DNA of 64,000 bases from Pyxidicoccus caerfyrddinensis (GTDB lineage Bacteria; Myxococcota; Myxococcia; Myxococcales; Myxococcaceae). The notes under the pieces were generated by a model. The model searched no databases. It saw only the letters and a program-made list of their open reading frames with translations, and was not told the origin of the DNA. Where the stretch lies: NCBI RefSeq assembly GCF_010894405.1, contig NZ_JAAIYA010000033.1, positions 1 to 64,000 on the forward strand. The letters run 5' to 3'. This document shows positions 16,340 to 26,011 of this stretch, in pieces. The translations under genes were made by a program, and so were the position numbers. How positions within the stretch are numbered: the stretch's first letter is position 1; each line of letters starts with the position of its first letter.

Positions 16340-18070
16340 TCAAGGAGGCGAGGCCCGGCGCTCCCTGGCTGTGTGGGCGCGGCGGCCCGGGCGTTTTCTG
16401 GCGCCAACCCGGCGTCCGGCATCGATCCCCACCAACGTCCACCCGAACTGCACGGCGGCCGCTTCGTCGCTCGCCGCGCCGTACAGGCGGTGTGCGGTCG
16501 TGAGGGTGCGCTGCGCGAAGTCCCGGAGGTCTGTCTGCTTGCCCAGTCGCCCGCCCCGAATGGTCTCGTACCAGATGCGCCCGGCCCTTCTCCACGCGTG
16601 GTCCCCCATGGCCACCGCCGCGAGATAGAACGCGCGGCTCGGGATTCCGGAGTTGATGTGTACGCCTCCGTTATCCCCCTCGGTGTGTACATAGCCGCGG
16701 AGGTGCCCGGGTTGTGGGTCCTTTCCCAACACTGGATCGTCGTATGCCGTGCCCGGCTCGGACAGCGAGCGGAGCCCTTTCCCCTGCAACTTGGGCCCGA
16801 GGACTTCGCTGCCTATCAGCCAATCGGCCTCCACCGCCCTCTGGCCAAGCACGTACTGCTTCACCAGCAAACCGAAGACCTCTCCGAGCGAGTTGTGGAT
16901 CGCCCCCGGCTCGCCCCAGTAGGGGAGCGACGTCTCGGTCTCGAGCACCCCGCGCATGAACTCCGTCGAGATGACGTCCACGCCCGTGAAGCGGCTGAAC
17001 AGCTCGCCATCGCCGTCCCCGATGACGAGCTGCTTTCCGTTCCAGAAGGCGTTGTCGTAGTGGTCGCCGTAGTGGACCGTGGCTCTGATTTCGGCGCCCT
17101 GGCCATCGAAGGAGTCGCGCTCGAAGACGTCCCAGAAGAACATGTACACCGCCCCGAGGGCGTCGTACGTCTCGTCCACCGAGGCGTCGCCCGTCGGCGG
17201 GTCGCCCTCGCGCCGCACGACCGAGCCGGGTAGCTCCTGGTGTTTGCCCGCGCTGAATATGATTCGCTGCGGGTGTGCCCCCGTCCGCTCGGCCGGACGT
17301 TGCATCGCCCGCTCGAAGCGGGCGCGCCCCAACGGTGTGGCTGCCCGGGATGAGACCTCCCGCGCTCGCTCGCCACGGGCCTGGGAGCGCCACGCTGCGC
17401 CATGCTGCGCGACCGGCTTGGCTGGAGCCTCCGGGTGCGCCTCCTGTCCCGTCTCCAGGGTGCTCTTTCGCTTGCTCGCACGGGAGCCCCTCGCGACCGC
17501 CGCCCCGTGGGGAGCGCAGGCGAGTTGCTCGACCACCTCGCGGATGCCGTTTGCGACGTCCATCCACGCCATGTCCCGGTTCGGCCACGTCGACACGGGC
17601 CTGGCGTTCCTCGGCAGTGCTTGCAGTCCCGCGAAGGGCGCGCTGCTCCAATTCGTCGGGCGCACCACGATAGGGATGATGCGTGCCGTGCCATCACGGT
17701 GCCGCTCCAGCGCGCGCGCCGTCTCGACACCCCAGCAATAGTCGGAGGCAATGAAGTCGGCGCTGACGAGCAAGATGATGATGTCCGCCGATTCGAGGTG
17801 TTGGTCGATCGCCTGCCGCCAGTCCTCTCCCCCGTCGATGTTGCGGTCGTGCCACTCCTCCAGCAGCCCCTCACGCCGTAGCAGCGAGAGGTGGGTGGCC
17901 AGCGTGTCGCGGAATCGCTCGTCCTTGTGTGAGTACGAGTAGAAGATCGTGAGCGGGCGCGTGGCTGTGGGCCTCGCCCGCACGCGCGCTCCGCTGGCAT
18001 CAGTTTCCGCAGGGGCACGTCGGCGAGGGGGCCCTGGAACAGCCGAGTGGACGTCCTGGAGCTCGCTCAT
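16340..18070 (-). CDS. TIR domain fused to a catalytically dead M4 (protealysin-like) metalloprotease domain
   Basis: 576 residues from the ATG at 18070. Residues about 40-180 are a TIR domain (LTIFYSYSHKDERFRD, SADIIILLVSADFIASDYCW, with Glu in WGVETARAL). After a basic linker, residues about 265-560 form a nearly full-length M4 domain: LPGSVVRREGD, VYMFFWDVFERDSFDGQG, VHYGDHYDNAFWNGKQ, GDGDG, GTAYDDPVLGKDPQPGH and NGGVHINSGIPSRAFYLA. The zinc motif HELTH is replaced by TEFMR (369-373) and NESxSD by HNSLGE, so zinc ligands are lost while the fold signature and the catalytic-site His of GGVHINSG persist. The frame remains open and codon-biased to about 18404, so a GTG at 18247 is an alternative start. 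Inferred role: TIR effector using the protease fold as sensor. Confidence 0.85.
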   Translation of the reverse strand: MSELQDVHSAVPGPPRRRAPAETDASGARVRARPTATRPLTIFYSYSHKDERFRDTLATHLSLLRREGLLEEWHDRNIDGGEDWRQAIDQHLESADIIILLVSADFIASDYCWGVETARALERHRDGTARIIPIVVRPTNWSSAPFAGLQALPRNARPVSTWPNRDMAWMDVANGIREVVEQLACAPHGAAVARGSRASKRKSTLETGQEAHPEAPAKPVAQHGAAWRSQARGERAREVSSRAATPLGRARFERAMQRPAERTGAHPQRIIFSAGKHQELPGSVVRREGDPPTGDASVDETYDALGAVYMFFWDVFERDSFDGQGAEIRATVHYGDHYDNAFWNGKQLVIGDGDGELFSRFTGVDVISTEFMRGVLETETSLPYWGEPGAIHNSLGEVFGLLVKQYVLGQRAVEADWLIGSEVLGPKLQGKGLRSLSEPGTAYDDPVLGKDPQPGHLRGYVHTEGDNGGVHINSGIPSRAFYLAAVAMGDHAWRRAGRIWYETIRGGRLGKQTDLRDFAQRTLTTAHRLYGAASDEAAAVQFGWTLVGIDAGRRVGARKRPGRRAHTARERRASPP

Positions 18071-18403
18071 GGCCGTGACGAAGGTGAAGGGATGGACCGC
18101 CCGGGGCGGGTGCGCTCGCCGTATGATGTTGTCGGCGGTACCGTCGCGCCACGGGAAGGGCTCGGTGGCCCGCGCCTCGTGGCACCAGGCAACCGCCAGC
18201 CCATCGATGCCGTCATCGAAGCGGAGGCGCAGGTTGGCGGCCGTCACGGGCCATCCAAGGGTAGGCTTCTTGCGGAAGTAGACGCTCGTCTGCGCGGGAG
18301 ACGTCTTCCGGAGCCCGGCTTCCTTCTTCCGCTCCGCTGAGAACCGACCGCGCTCCGCACATGTAAGGGTTGAGACTGCGCGAGAGCGTCCAGGTGCTCC
18401 TGT

Positions 18404-19873
18404 TCACGTCCGGATGGGGGCATTCTTCCAGACGGCAGAGCCTACTCGCACGGGGAGTGCCCGGAGGATTTCGCGCAAGGCCTCGAATTCGCTCGTGACC
18501 CGCTTGCACACATAGTCCTGCAGCGACGCGGGAACCGACGTGGCCTCTCCCCAGATGAGGGCGATGATGGCGAAGTCGTTGCCCTTCCTTCGCTTGCAGT
18601 CGACTGCATGGGCTATTTCCTTGCCGATGAAACCCTCATCGGTGAACTCGGGAGTCACGAAGAACACCGCCGCGCAGGATGACTCGATGCCCTCGATGAT
18701 CGAAGCGGTGAGCTCGACTCCTGCGGTCATCGAATCATCGTCCAACCATGCCTCAAAGCCCAGCTCGTTGAGGACTGCCTTGAGTTCCCTCACGCGGGGT
18801 TTGTTGACGCTCTTGTGGCTCAGGAAGATCCGTGGAGGATGGGTATTCATGGTCAGCTTTGCCTCGAGACTTGCCAGGTACTCATCGTTGGTCTGGACGA
18901 AATGGTGCCCGCTCCTCGTGTAACTGGCGGTGCTCTCCTTCAGGGCCAGGCAGGCCTCCTTCCACAGCTCGACGGCTTGCCGACGGTCTTCGTTGAAAAG
19001 GCGGTCGCCCCGGGCATCGAGCAGGGCGGACTGGACGTACTGATAGAATGCCTTGCATGGCTCACAGTCGTGAGCATCCAGTGCACGATGGGCCTTTTCG
19101 ACGATGGCCCGCGCCTCTGTGGCATCGGGAAGGAGCCCGTCCTTGAAGAGGGACGTCCATTCCCGCGCCCACTCAATCTGGGTATTGACCCGCCGATGGT
19201 CCACGCTGCGGACGAGCGCTACTGCCTCCGTGTAGAGACTCCGAGCCTGTTCGATGTGGGGCTGTCGTTGCTCGGGAGGTGCGTTCCTGGCATTCGCGAG
19301 ATGGAGCCGGGCACGATGCGCGGCGTACCTGGAGCGGAGCTCGATGATCAGATTCGATTCGCGCTCCTGAGGTGAAAGGTTGCTGAGCGCCAATTCGATG
19401 GGCCGTTCGAGCGCTCTCGCTCCTTCCAGGTCCCTTCTCTCCAAGAGGGCGGACATCCAGTTGGACATGAGGACGACCTCGCCGCGTCGATCGCCCAGTC
19501 GTCGCGCGAGCTCGATCGCCATCCGCCTGTGCGAGTCATTCTGCTCATGCGTAAATCGAGGATTGTTGAACGTCAGCCGGGCAATCTCATTGGCTGCCTG
19601 GAGGGTGACGTAGTCCAGAGTGACGTCCGCGTCTCGAAGGCGCAGGTACCGCTCGATGGCAGCATCGGTGGAGGTGCTCGTTCGCGCGAGCTCGAGCTGG
19701 ATGCGTACATACTCCGCCGCTCGCGGCCCACTCTCTGCTTCAAGTCGTGGGATGTTGGCCTCAACGCGCGCGTAACGCTCGGCGTTGTCATAAGGTGTCG
19801 CTTCCGCGAGGAGTCTCAGCAGTTCCCCCTGAAGGCCGCTGGTCCGCTGCTTCGTGATGGGCTTCTCGTTCAT
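18404..19873 (-). CDS. Helical-repeat protein with C-terminal TIR domain
   Basis: 489 residues. The first about 340 form a TPR-like alpha-solenoid with repeating helical pairs (AERYARVEANIPRLEAE, ERYLRLRDADVTLDYVTLQA, SLYTEAVALVRSVD). Residues about 347-470 are a TIR domain beginning PRIFLSHKSVNKPRVRELK, with AVFFVTPEFTDEGFIGKEIAHAV supplying the conserved Ser/Glu region. TIR domains in such proteins are typically NAD+-consuming effectors, with the repeats as sensor; activity here is inference. It lies 333 bases upstream of the TIR-M4 gene on the same strand and diverges from the TIR-NB-ARC gene. Confidence 0.85.
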   Translation of the reverse strand: MNEKPITKQRTSGLQGELLRLLAEATPYDNAERYARVEANIPRLEAESGPRAAEYVRIQLELARTSTSTDAAIERYLRLRDADVTLDYVTLQAANEIARLTFNNPRFTHEQNDSHRRMAIELARRLGDRRGEVVLMSNWMSALLERRDLEGARALERPIELALSNLSPQERESNLIIELRSRYAAHRARLHLANARNAPPEQRQPHIEQARSLYTEAVALVRSVDHRRVNTQIEWAREWTSLFKDGLLPDATEARAIVEKAHRALDAHDCEPCKAFYQYVQSALLDARGDRLFNEDRRQAVELWKEACLALKESTASYTRSGHHFVQTNDEYLASLEAKLTMNTHPPRIFLSHKSVNKPRVRELKAVLNELGFEAWLDDDSMTAGVELTASIIEGIESSCAAVFFVTPEFTDEGFIGKEIAHAVDCKRRKGNDFAIIALIWGEATSVPASLQDYVCKRVTSEFEALREILRALPVRVGSAVWKNAPIRT

Positions 19874-19936
19874 GGATGACTCCCGACACCAGGCCTACGC
19901 TACCGCCACCTACGGAGCAGGAGGTAGAACGTCCCC

Positions 19937-19965
19937 TCGTGGAGACTGGGCCCATTGTCCTATAA
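19937..19965 (+). promoter_or_regulatory. Putative promoter for the TIR-NB-ARC gene
   Basis: A perfect TATAAT -10 hexamer is at 19960-19965, about 30 bases before the first possible start codon, inside the 122-base gap between the divergent TIR genes. No convincing -35 box is present, so an activator or alternative sigma factor may be involved. The same gap must also serve the minus-strand TPR-TIR gene. Confidence 0.4.
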
Positions 19966-19995
19966 TCCCCGGCGCCAACCTGTCGCAGCGCCTTC

Positions 19996-22692
19996 GTGAA
20001 GGCAATGAACATGCGCCGAACGCCTCCAGGCCTTGCTCCGCTCAAGCTCTTCTATAGCTATGCGCGGGCTGACAAAGCCGATCTCCAAACGTTGCGCAGG
20101 TACGTGAGGCCGCTCGAGTACGAAGGGCTCCTCGTCACCTGGTATGACGAACTGATCGAGGCGGGGCGAGCCTGGACCCCAGAACTCAGGGCCCAGCTTC
20201 TCGGAGCAGACATCATACTGCTTCTTGTCAGCGCGAACTTCCTTGCCTCGAACTACTGCATGAACATCGAGTTGCCCCTCGCCATGGAGCGACACGAACA
20301 GGGGGAGACGCGTGTCATTCCCATCCTGCTGCGTGAGTCGGATTGGCAGCGCCATACCTTCGCCAGGCTCCAAGCACTCCCATCGGATGGGCGTGCCGTC
20401 GAGGCATGGCCAGGCCCGGCGGCGGGGTGGACGCACGTGGTCCAGGCGCTCCGGGGCATTGTTGATTCGCTGGCCTCGTCCCGCCTCGCGGCAAAGGGTG
20501 GCGCCGAACTCAACGTGGAAGGAGATGGGACGGCCACCTCCGGGGGGCGTCCGGTGCTTCCCGTGCGCGGACACTGCTTCGGTCGGGAGGCCATCGTGCG
20601 TGCGCTCGTCGCGACCGTGCTCGAATCGGGTCCACGCCCCATAACAGTCCTGGGGCCTCCAGGGATTGGAAAGAGCACTGTCACCATCGAAGCCCTGCAC
20701 GCTCCAGAGGCCATCGGACGCTTTGGCAACCGCCGCTTCTTCGTCCGACTGGATGGCGCGACCACCGCGGACAGCATGTTGAGCACCCTCGCTGCGACGC
20801 TCGGCATCCCTCCGACTTCGGGTCAGTGGCCACAGGTTCGTGGCACGCTGGAGGAGGCCCCTGCGTTGCTCGTTCTCGACAATGCCGAGACGGCCTGGGA
20901 GGCAGATCGTCGAGAGGTGGAGGCACTCCTGGGGCAGCTCGCCGCCATCCCGAGTGTGGCCCTCATTGTATCGGTGCGCGGAGAGGCCCGCCCCCTGTTG
21001 CCGAACCAGGCTTCGCCCATTGTCGTCCCTCCGCTGGGAGAAAAGGCGGCATGCCAGCTTTTCTGCTCCATCGCCTGGCATGTCTCGCCCGAGGAGCCGT
21101 CTCTGTCCGCGCTGCTTGAGGTGCACGATGGCCTTCCGCTGGCCATTTCCCTGCTCGCCCATGCCGCGGAGGGAGTCGAGCTTTCCGTATTGGCGAAGCT
21201 CTGGGAGGCACGGCGAAGCGAGCTCATGGAGAGGGCTGATGCCGCGGACCGCCTGTCGAGCCTCGCGGTGTCCTTCAGCCTGTCAATCCAGAGCCCACGA
21301 ATGACGGAAGAGGCTCACCGGCTCAACTCGGTGCTTGCGTGCCTGCCCGAGGGCATGGCGCTCGATGACGTCGAGTCGCTCGTTCCGCGAAGCGGCCTCG
21401 CGGGGGCGAGCACGCTATGCAAGGTAGGACTCGCATTCATGGAAGCGGGGCGGCTGCGTCAACTCTCTCCCATCCGGGAGCACGTCAGAAGGTTCTACCC
21501 CCCGGCTTCGGAGGAGAGGGAACGCACGGTCGACTACTACCTTCGCCTGGCCAAGGAAAAGGGGGAGAAGGTGGGGCGTCAGGAGGGGGCTTCCGCAGTG
21601 GCCTGGCTTGTCGACGAGATGGGCAACGTCGACGAGGTGATCCGGATGGGGTTGGAGGGCTCGCGTGTCGAACAGGCCATCGACACGCTCCTGGCGCTGA
21701 CCCATTTCATGGAGACATCGGGGGCTGGCTCACCACGCCTGATGATACAGGCTGGCGAGGCGGCCCAGCACAGGGAGGACTGGCGACGCACCACGGAGTG
21801 CATGGCGAGCCTGGGAAAAGTCCTGAGCGCCCGCTCCTTGTATGAGGAGTCCAGCTACTACTTCGAACAGGCCCTCGCGAGCTTTGAAGAAGTCGGCGCT
21901 TCGCATGGCCAGGCCCGATGTCATCAGGGGCTTGCCGAGATTGCCTTGAGACAAGCCCGGCACGAGGAGGCGCGGACCCACATCGAGGCGGCGCGACTCC
22001 TCTATCATCACATTGGGGATGTAAATGGTGAGGGCATCTGCACCTATCAACTCGGAGAGAGTGCCCTCCGGCGTTCATTGTCAGGTGATGCGTACTCCTA
22101 CTTCGAACGGGCACGTCACCTCTTCCGCCAGGCTGGCGCGCTACACGGCGAGGCCACCAGCATTCGCAGTATGGGAGAGGTCCATCTCCGGAACATGCGC
22201 AACACCGAGGCTCGTCCTCTGTTGGAGGAGGCAATGCGCTTGTTCCAGCAGGTCGGAGATATCTGGGGAGAGGCCAACTGCATCAAGAATCTGGGCGAAC
22301 TCTCGTTCAATATGGGGGAGTACGAGCAGGCGCGAGCCTTCTTCGAGCAGGCCCTGCCTGTCTATGAGCAGGTCAGTTCCGTCAACGGACACGCAGGATG
22401 CTTGATGTTTCTGGGCATGATCGAGCAGAGGAACTCGCGGTTCGAACAGGCGCTTCCCTATTTCGGCGAGGCCGTGGGTCGCTTCCAGCAGATTGACAAT
22501 CTTCTGGGTCAGGGCACCTGCCACCTGGCGGTCGGGGAAATCGCCGAGGCACGCGAGAATTTCGACGAGGCGTTAGTCTTATACCGGCAGGCGCTTGGGT
22601 TCTACAGCCGCATCCCAGACCCCAACAGGGTCCGGCGGGCACAGCATCATTTGCTCATGCTCGAGCTCAAGTTGAGGGGCGGTATGTTGTGA
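19996..22692 (+). CDS. TIR-NB-ARC-TPR STAND protein (NLR-like defence protein)
   Basis: 898 residues. An N-terminal TIR domain (LKLFYSYARADKADLQTL, ADIILLLVSANFLASNYC) is followed by a STAND/NB-ARC ATPase with Walker A GPPGIGKST at about 220-228, Walker B ALLVLDN and the GLPLA motif (HDGLPLAISLLA), then a winged-helix region and at least seven TPRs in the last 300 residues (for example ARAFFEQALPVYEQVSSVNG). The architecture matches plant-type NLRs and bacterial antiphage STAND sensors: TPRs sense, NB-ARC oligomerises, TIR acts. The TIR domain is visibly related to that of the TIR-M4 protein. Start uncertain among GTG 19996, ATG 20005 and ATG 20011; AAGG eight bases upstream favours 20011. 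Confidence 0.88.
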   Translation: MKAMNMRRTPPGLAPLKLFYSYARADKADLQTLRRYVRPLEYEGLLVTWYDELIEAGRAWTPELRAQLLGADIILLLVSANFLASNYCMNIELPLAMERHEQGETRVIPILLRESDWQRHTFARLQALPSDGRAVEAWPGPAAGWTHVVQALRGIVDSLASSRLAAKGGAELNVEGDGTATSGGRPVLPVRGHCFGREAIVRALVATVLESGPRPITVLGPPGIGKSTVTIEALHAPEAIGRFGNRRFFVRLDGATTADSMLSTLAATLGIPPTSGQWPQVRGTLEEAPALLVLDNAETAWEADRREVEALLGQLAAIPSVALIVSVRGEARPLLPNQASPIVVPPLGEKAACQLFCSIAWHVSPEEPSLSALLEVHDGLPLAISLLAHAAEGVELSVLAKLWEARRSELMERADAADRLSSLAVSFSLSIQSPRMTEEAHRLNSVLACLPEGMALDDVESLVPRSGLAGASTLCKVGLAFMEAGRLRQLSPIREHVRRFYPPASEERERTVDYYLRLAKEKGEKVGRQEGASAVAWLVDEMGNVDEVIRMGLEGSRVEQAIDTLLALTHFMETSGAGSPRLMIQAGEAAQHREDWRRTTECMASLGKVLSARSLYEESSYYFEQALASFEEVGASHGQARCHQGLAEIALRQARHEEARTHIEAARLLYHHIGDVNGEGICTYQLGESALRRSLSGDAYSYFERARHLFRQAGALHGEATSIRSMGEVHLRNMRNTEARPLLEEAMRLFQQVGDIWGEANCIKNLGELSFNMGEYEQARAFFEQALPVYEQVSSVNGHAGCLMFLGMIEQRNSRFEQALPYFGEAVGRFQQIDNLLGQGTCHLAVGEIAEARENFDEALVLYRQALGFYSRIPDPNRVRRAQHHLLMLELKLRGGML

Positions 22693-23222
22693 ACCTTAGA
22701 CCGTAACCCGTCTGGTGGTGGTCTATGGTCTCCAGCTTCTTCAGCCTGACTCTGTTCACGAGCCAAGGAACGTGCCACGTGTCCCCACGGATCGAGCTCC
22801 GCAGTTTCGTGTGGGTCCGCCGGTCAGTCATTGAAGTGTTTGATGCGCTCTGTGACTTCGGCTCCACTCCATACTGGGCATCCTTCCAGAGGGGCCCCTT
22901 GCGTGCGGCCGAACGGCACGGAGCGGCAGTGGAGGGTGGCTGACGAGCCGCAGCACCCAGCGCACCCCGTGCGAGACAGGACATCGTCACTGTCGATAGG
23001 CCACGTGCGGCGGCACTCGCTCCACCAGGTGCTCCGCCGTCATACACCCTCCAGCAGCAAGCGGCACCTCAGCGGCTTGATGCCCCGCTGTCAGACTTCG
23101 TGTCCCACCTCCGTCGCAGGTGGGCCGTCCTTGGAATAGAATGAGGGCAGCACGTTCTGATGAATGGGCGCACAGCGCGGGGTCTCGTGCCCCCCCGGCG
23201 TCCATGCCTTTGGGGGACTCAC
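22693..23222. other. 530-base gap with only decayed sequence
   Basis: No intact gene is seen here. A minus-strand frame of about 120 codons is open but has no recognisable domain. The only identifiable content is the IS91-like remnant listed separately. Base composition is less GC-rich than the flanking genes, suggesting scar sequence at the right edge of the TIR cluster. Confidence 0.5.
22987..23085 (-). pseudogene. IS91-like transposase N-terminal remnant
   Basis: The segment MTAEHLVERVPPHVAYRQ resembles the region just after the N-terminal zinc finger of IS91-type transposases (MAETAAHLVDRVLPRVPVRQ). The frame stops directly after it. It is probably unrelated to an intact element in this window but is the same family as the remnant at 2583-2885. 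The call rests on one short motif. Confidence 0.4.
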
Positions 23223-25100
23223 ATGGCGCGCTGCTCTGTCTCACGGACCGGTTGTCGTGGCTTCGTGCTGTCCGTCCTGCTGGTGCTCACGGGCCTGGCC
23301 TGTGTGAAGCGGCCGGTGGACTACGAGCGCGAATACGCGAAGCAGCTCGCCCCGAAGAAGCTGGAGGTCTCCTCCGCGTCCTCCTCCAGCCCTGTGCGCA
23401 AGCTGCGCGTCCGGGTGTACGTCGACTCCGACTACCGGGACCAGGTGCTTCACTGGAGGAGCAGCATCGTGAGCCAGCTCCAGCGCGCGAGCGCGGTGGT
23501 CCGTGGGCCGCTCGGAGTGACGTTCGAGCTCGAGTCGACGCACCCGTGGGAGCGGCGCAGCTCGGAGAGCACGCTCGACACGACGCTGTCCGAGCTGGAG
23601 GCACTGGACCCCGGCGAGGACGTGGACCTCGTCATCGGGCTCGTGTCCCACCTCAAGGGCTTCACCGCGTCGCAGCACCACCTGGGAATGGCGCGGATGT
23701 TCGGCCGCCACTGCGTGCTGCGAGAGATGGGGAACGCGGAAGAGGTCGCCTACATCATGCGCACGCTCACCCATCTGCCGGCGGACGAGCGCGATTCGCT
23801 CTCCCGCGAGCTCAAGCTGCACAAGGAGACGTCCGTGCTGCTCCACGAGTGGGCGCACACCCTTGGCGCGTTCCACGTCCAGAACTCCCACTGGATGATG
23901 TATCCGGAGTACGGGAAGAACCAGGCTGCCTTCGCCCCACAGATGATGGAGCTGCTCGCGGTGAGCCTGCGCCACCTGCCCCAGGCACGGCGTGAGGCCG
24001 AGGCCCAACGGGCCTGGGCGCGCGAGCTGAAGGAGAAGCTCGCCACCATCCAGTGGTCCGACTGGGACGGGCCCGAGAAGGACCAGGCCGTCGCGTGGCT
24101 CGACGGCATCGCGTCCGGACGCACGACACTGGAGCGCGGGCCCGAGCCGCTCCCGCCCGTGGACCGCCAGCGCATCGAAGAGGTCCTCTCGCTCGACAAG
24201 CAGGGCCGCTTCGAGGTCGCCGCGCAGCAACTGGAGCCCGTTGCCCGCCGCCACCCGGACCACGAGGACGTGCAGGCACTGGCGTGTTACGTGGCCACCC
24301 GCGCCGCGCCCGGCCTGCCCGCCACGCGCGAGCGCTGCGAGGCCGCCGCCGCGCGCTTCCCCCGCCATCCCGGCCCGCTGATTTCCCTGGCCTCGCTCCG
24401 ACTCCGGGAGGGGAAGCGGGCCGAGGCCCAGTCCTACCTGGTCCAGGTCCGTCAGCGCGCGGAGGCCCGCCAGGAGACGAACCCCGACCAGTGGGCGGAG
24501 CTGGCGGTCCTCTTCAAGGAGACCGGGAGCGTCACCTGGGCCGAGCAGGTCGCGGCGAAGGCTGCCGGCGTGAAGGAGATGGACAAGGTGCTCACCTGGG
24601 CCACGCAGATGCGGCGCTGGGTGGCGCTGCTGCCGGACCCGGAGAAGAGCGGTGTGCCCGTGGAGCGCGAGGGAGACCTCATCCGCGCCGCGAAGGAGGT
24701 GGAGGCGCAGCTCGACAAGGGGACGGCGACGAAGGCCGAGGCGAAGCTCCAGTGGCTGACGCGCGAGTTCCCCCGCGCGGTGGTGGTGGACGTGCTCCGG
24801 TGCGAGGTGCACCTGCGCGCGGGCCGCATGGGGCCGGCGCGTGCGGCGTGCCGCAAGGCCCTGGCGGCGGATGACGAGGCCGTCAACGCGCACTTCATCC
24901 TCGGGTGGCTGGCGGTGAACGCGGGCTCGCGCCAGGAGGCGCGCACGCACCTGGAGCGCGTCATCGCGCTGGAGCCGCTCCACGCGGATGCATGGCGCAT
25001 GCTCGCGGAGCAGTACCGCGCCGCGGGGATGCATGATGCGCTCAAGGAGTTGAAGGGGCGGTACCGCACGCAGTTCGCGCGCGAGCTGCCTGTGGGCTGA
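23223..25100 (+). CDS. Lipoprotein with gluzincin/metzincin-like HExxH motif and TPR tail
   Basis: 625 residues. N-terminal signal peptide with lipobox LTGLAC, so a membrane-anchored lipoprotein. Residues about 60-260 carry HEWAHTLGAFH at 208-218 (HExxHxxGxxH, a complete zinc-binding motif). The remainder is a TPR-like solenoid rich in AxxxLxxA helices (ARTHLERVIALEPLHADAWRMLAEQ). The start at 23223 has GGGGGA upstream and gives a proper signal peptide; an earlier ATG at 23160 would not. Probably an envelope-associated protease or a sensor for large assemblies; substrate unknown. Stands alone between gaps. Confidence 0.75.
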   Translation: MARCSVSRTGCRGFVLSVLLVLTGLACVKRPVDYEREYAKQLAPKKLEVSSASSSSPVRKLRVRVYVDSDYRDQVLHWRSSIVSQLQRASAVVRGPLGVTFELESTHPWERRSSESTLDTTLSELEALDPGEDVDLVIGLVSHLKGFTASQHHLGMARMFGRHCVLREMGNAEEVAYIMRTLTHLPADERDSLSRELKLHKETSVLLHEWAHTLGAFHVQNSHWMMYPEYGKNQAAFAPQMMELLAVSLRHLPQARREAEAQRAWARELKEKLATIQWSDWDGPEKDQAVAWLDGIASGRTTLERGPEPLPPVDRQRIEEVLSLDKQGRFEVAAQQLEPVARRHPDHEDVQALACYVATRAAPGLPATRERCEAAAARFPRHPGPLISLASLRLREGKRAEAQSYLVQVRQRAEARQETNPDQWAELAVLFKETGSVTWAEQVAAKAAGVKEMDKVLTWATQMRRWVALLPDPEKSGVPVEREGDLIRAAKEVEAQLDKGTATKAEAKLQWLTREFPRAVVVDVLRCEVHLRAGRMGPARAACRKALAADDEAVNAHFILGWLAVNAGSRQEARTHLERVIALEPLHADAWRMLAEQYRAAGMHDALKELKGRYRTQFARELPVG

Positions 25101-25251
25101 CAGCAAGCCGCCGCACGAGTGCACCGAAGTGGCCTCATGCTCCGCCCGTAAGTGGCCCTTCCCGCCTGACCGCGCCGCGCGCAATCTGGCTCCTCTCCAT
25201 TTCCCGAGGACGGCCCGAGCAACGCCGCCCCTCGCAGCGCGGAGCAAGCCA

Positions 25252-25848
25252 ATGCCACAAGACCCCCATCGCCGCCGGATCCTGCAGCTGTCGCTGCTCG
25301 CCGCCGCTTCCAGCCTGATGCCGTTCGACACCGCAAGCGCCGCCGGCCCGAACGTCGGCGACGGCAAGGCCGCGGGCACGAGCGGCGCCAGTGACTTCGA
25401 TTTCTTCCTGGGCACCTGGACGGTCAGGCATCGACGCCTGAAGCAGCGACTGGCCAAAAACAACGAGTGGCAGGAGTTCGACGGCACCTGCCGCGTCTGG
25501 CCGTTGCTCGGCGGCGTCGCCAATATCAACGAGCGTGTGGTGAACCGGCCGGACGGCGTCTCTCGCGGGCTGGGGCTGCGCGCCTTCGATGCGAAGACGA
25601 AGACCTGGGCCGACTGGAACCTGGACGCGCGCCATCCGCACAAGCTCGACGTGCCCATCATCGGCACCTTCGCGAACGGCGTGGGGACCTTCCTGTCCGA
25701 CGATACGTTCGAAGGCAGGCCCATCAAGGTGCGCGGTATCTTCTCGACAATCACTCCCACGTCCGCGCAATGGGAACAGGCGTTTTCGCCTGACGGCGGC
25801 AGGACCTGGGAGACGAACTGGGTGATGCGCTACACGCGTACGGCTTGA
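25252..25848 (+). CDS. Exported DUF1579-like protein
   Basis: 198 residues. Begins MPQDPHRRRILQLSLLAAAS, an RR-containing Tat-like or Sec signal peptide. The mature part has the DUF1579-type pattern: DFDFFLGTWTVRHRRLK, a central W-P-L-GG segment, GLGLRAFDAKTKTWADWN, and a C-terminal FSPDGGRTWETNWVMRY. These are lipocalin-like beta-barrel proteins of uncertain function, possibly binding small hydrophobic ligands. The ATG has GGAG seven bases upstream. Monocistronic by spacing. Confidence 0.7.
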   Translation: MPQDPHRRRILQLSLLAAASSLMPFDTASAAGPNVGDGKAAGTSGASDFDFFLGTWTVRHRRLKQRLAKNNEWQEFDGTCRVWPLLGGVANINERVVNRPDGVSRGLGLRAFDAKTKTWADWNLDARHPHKLDVPIIGTFANGVGTFLSDDTFEGRPIKVRGIFSTITPTSAQWEQAFSPDGGRTWETNWVMRYTRTA

Positions 25849-26011
25849 GCCCGGCCCCGAGCCTCGCTGGGAACCAGGCTCAGGTACGCCTCCACCTGAT
25901 GCGGCCCCGAGAAGCGCATGGAGTCGGTCATCCACTGTGGACGCAAAGGCACACGCTGTCACCGGGCCGCGGGACTGTCTGTACCCGGGCCTGAGTCGCA
26001 CTGTGTATGCT

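Noticed and set aside
23241..25760. 839-codon minus-strand frame across the TPR lipoprotein and DUF1579-like genes
   Set aside because: Spans two real genes and an intergenic gap with Arg/Leu-rich noise and no motif.
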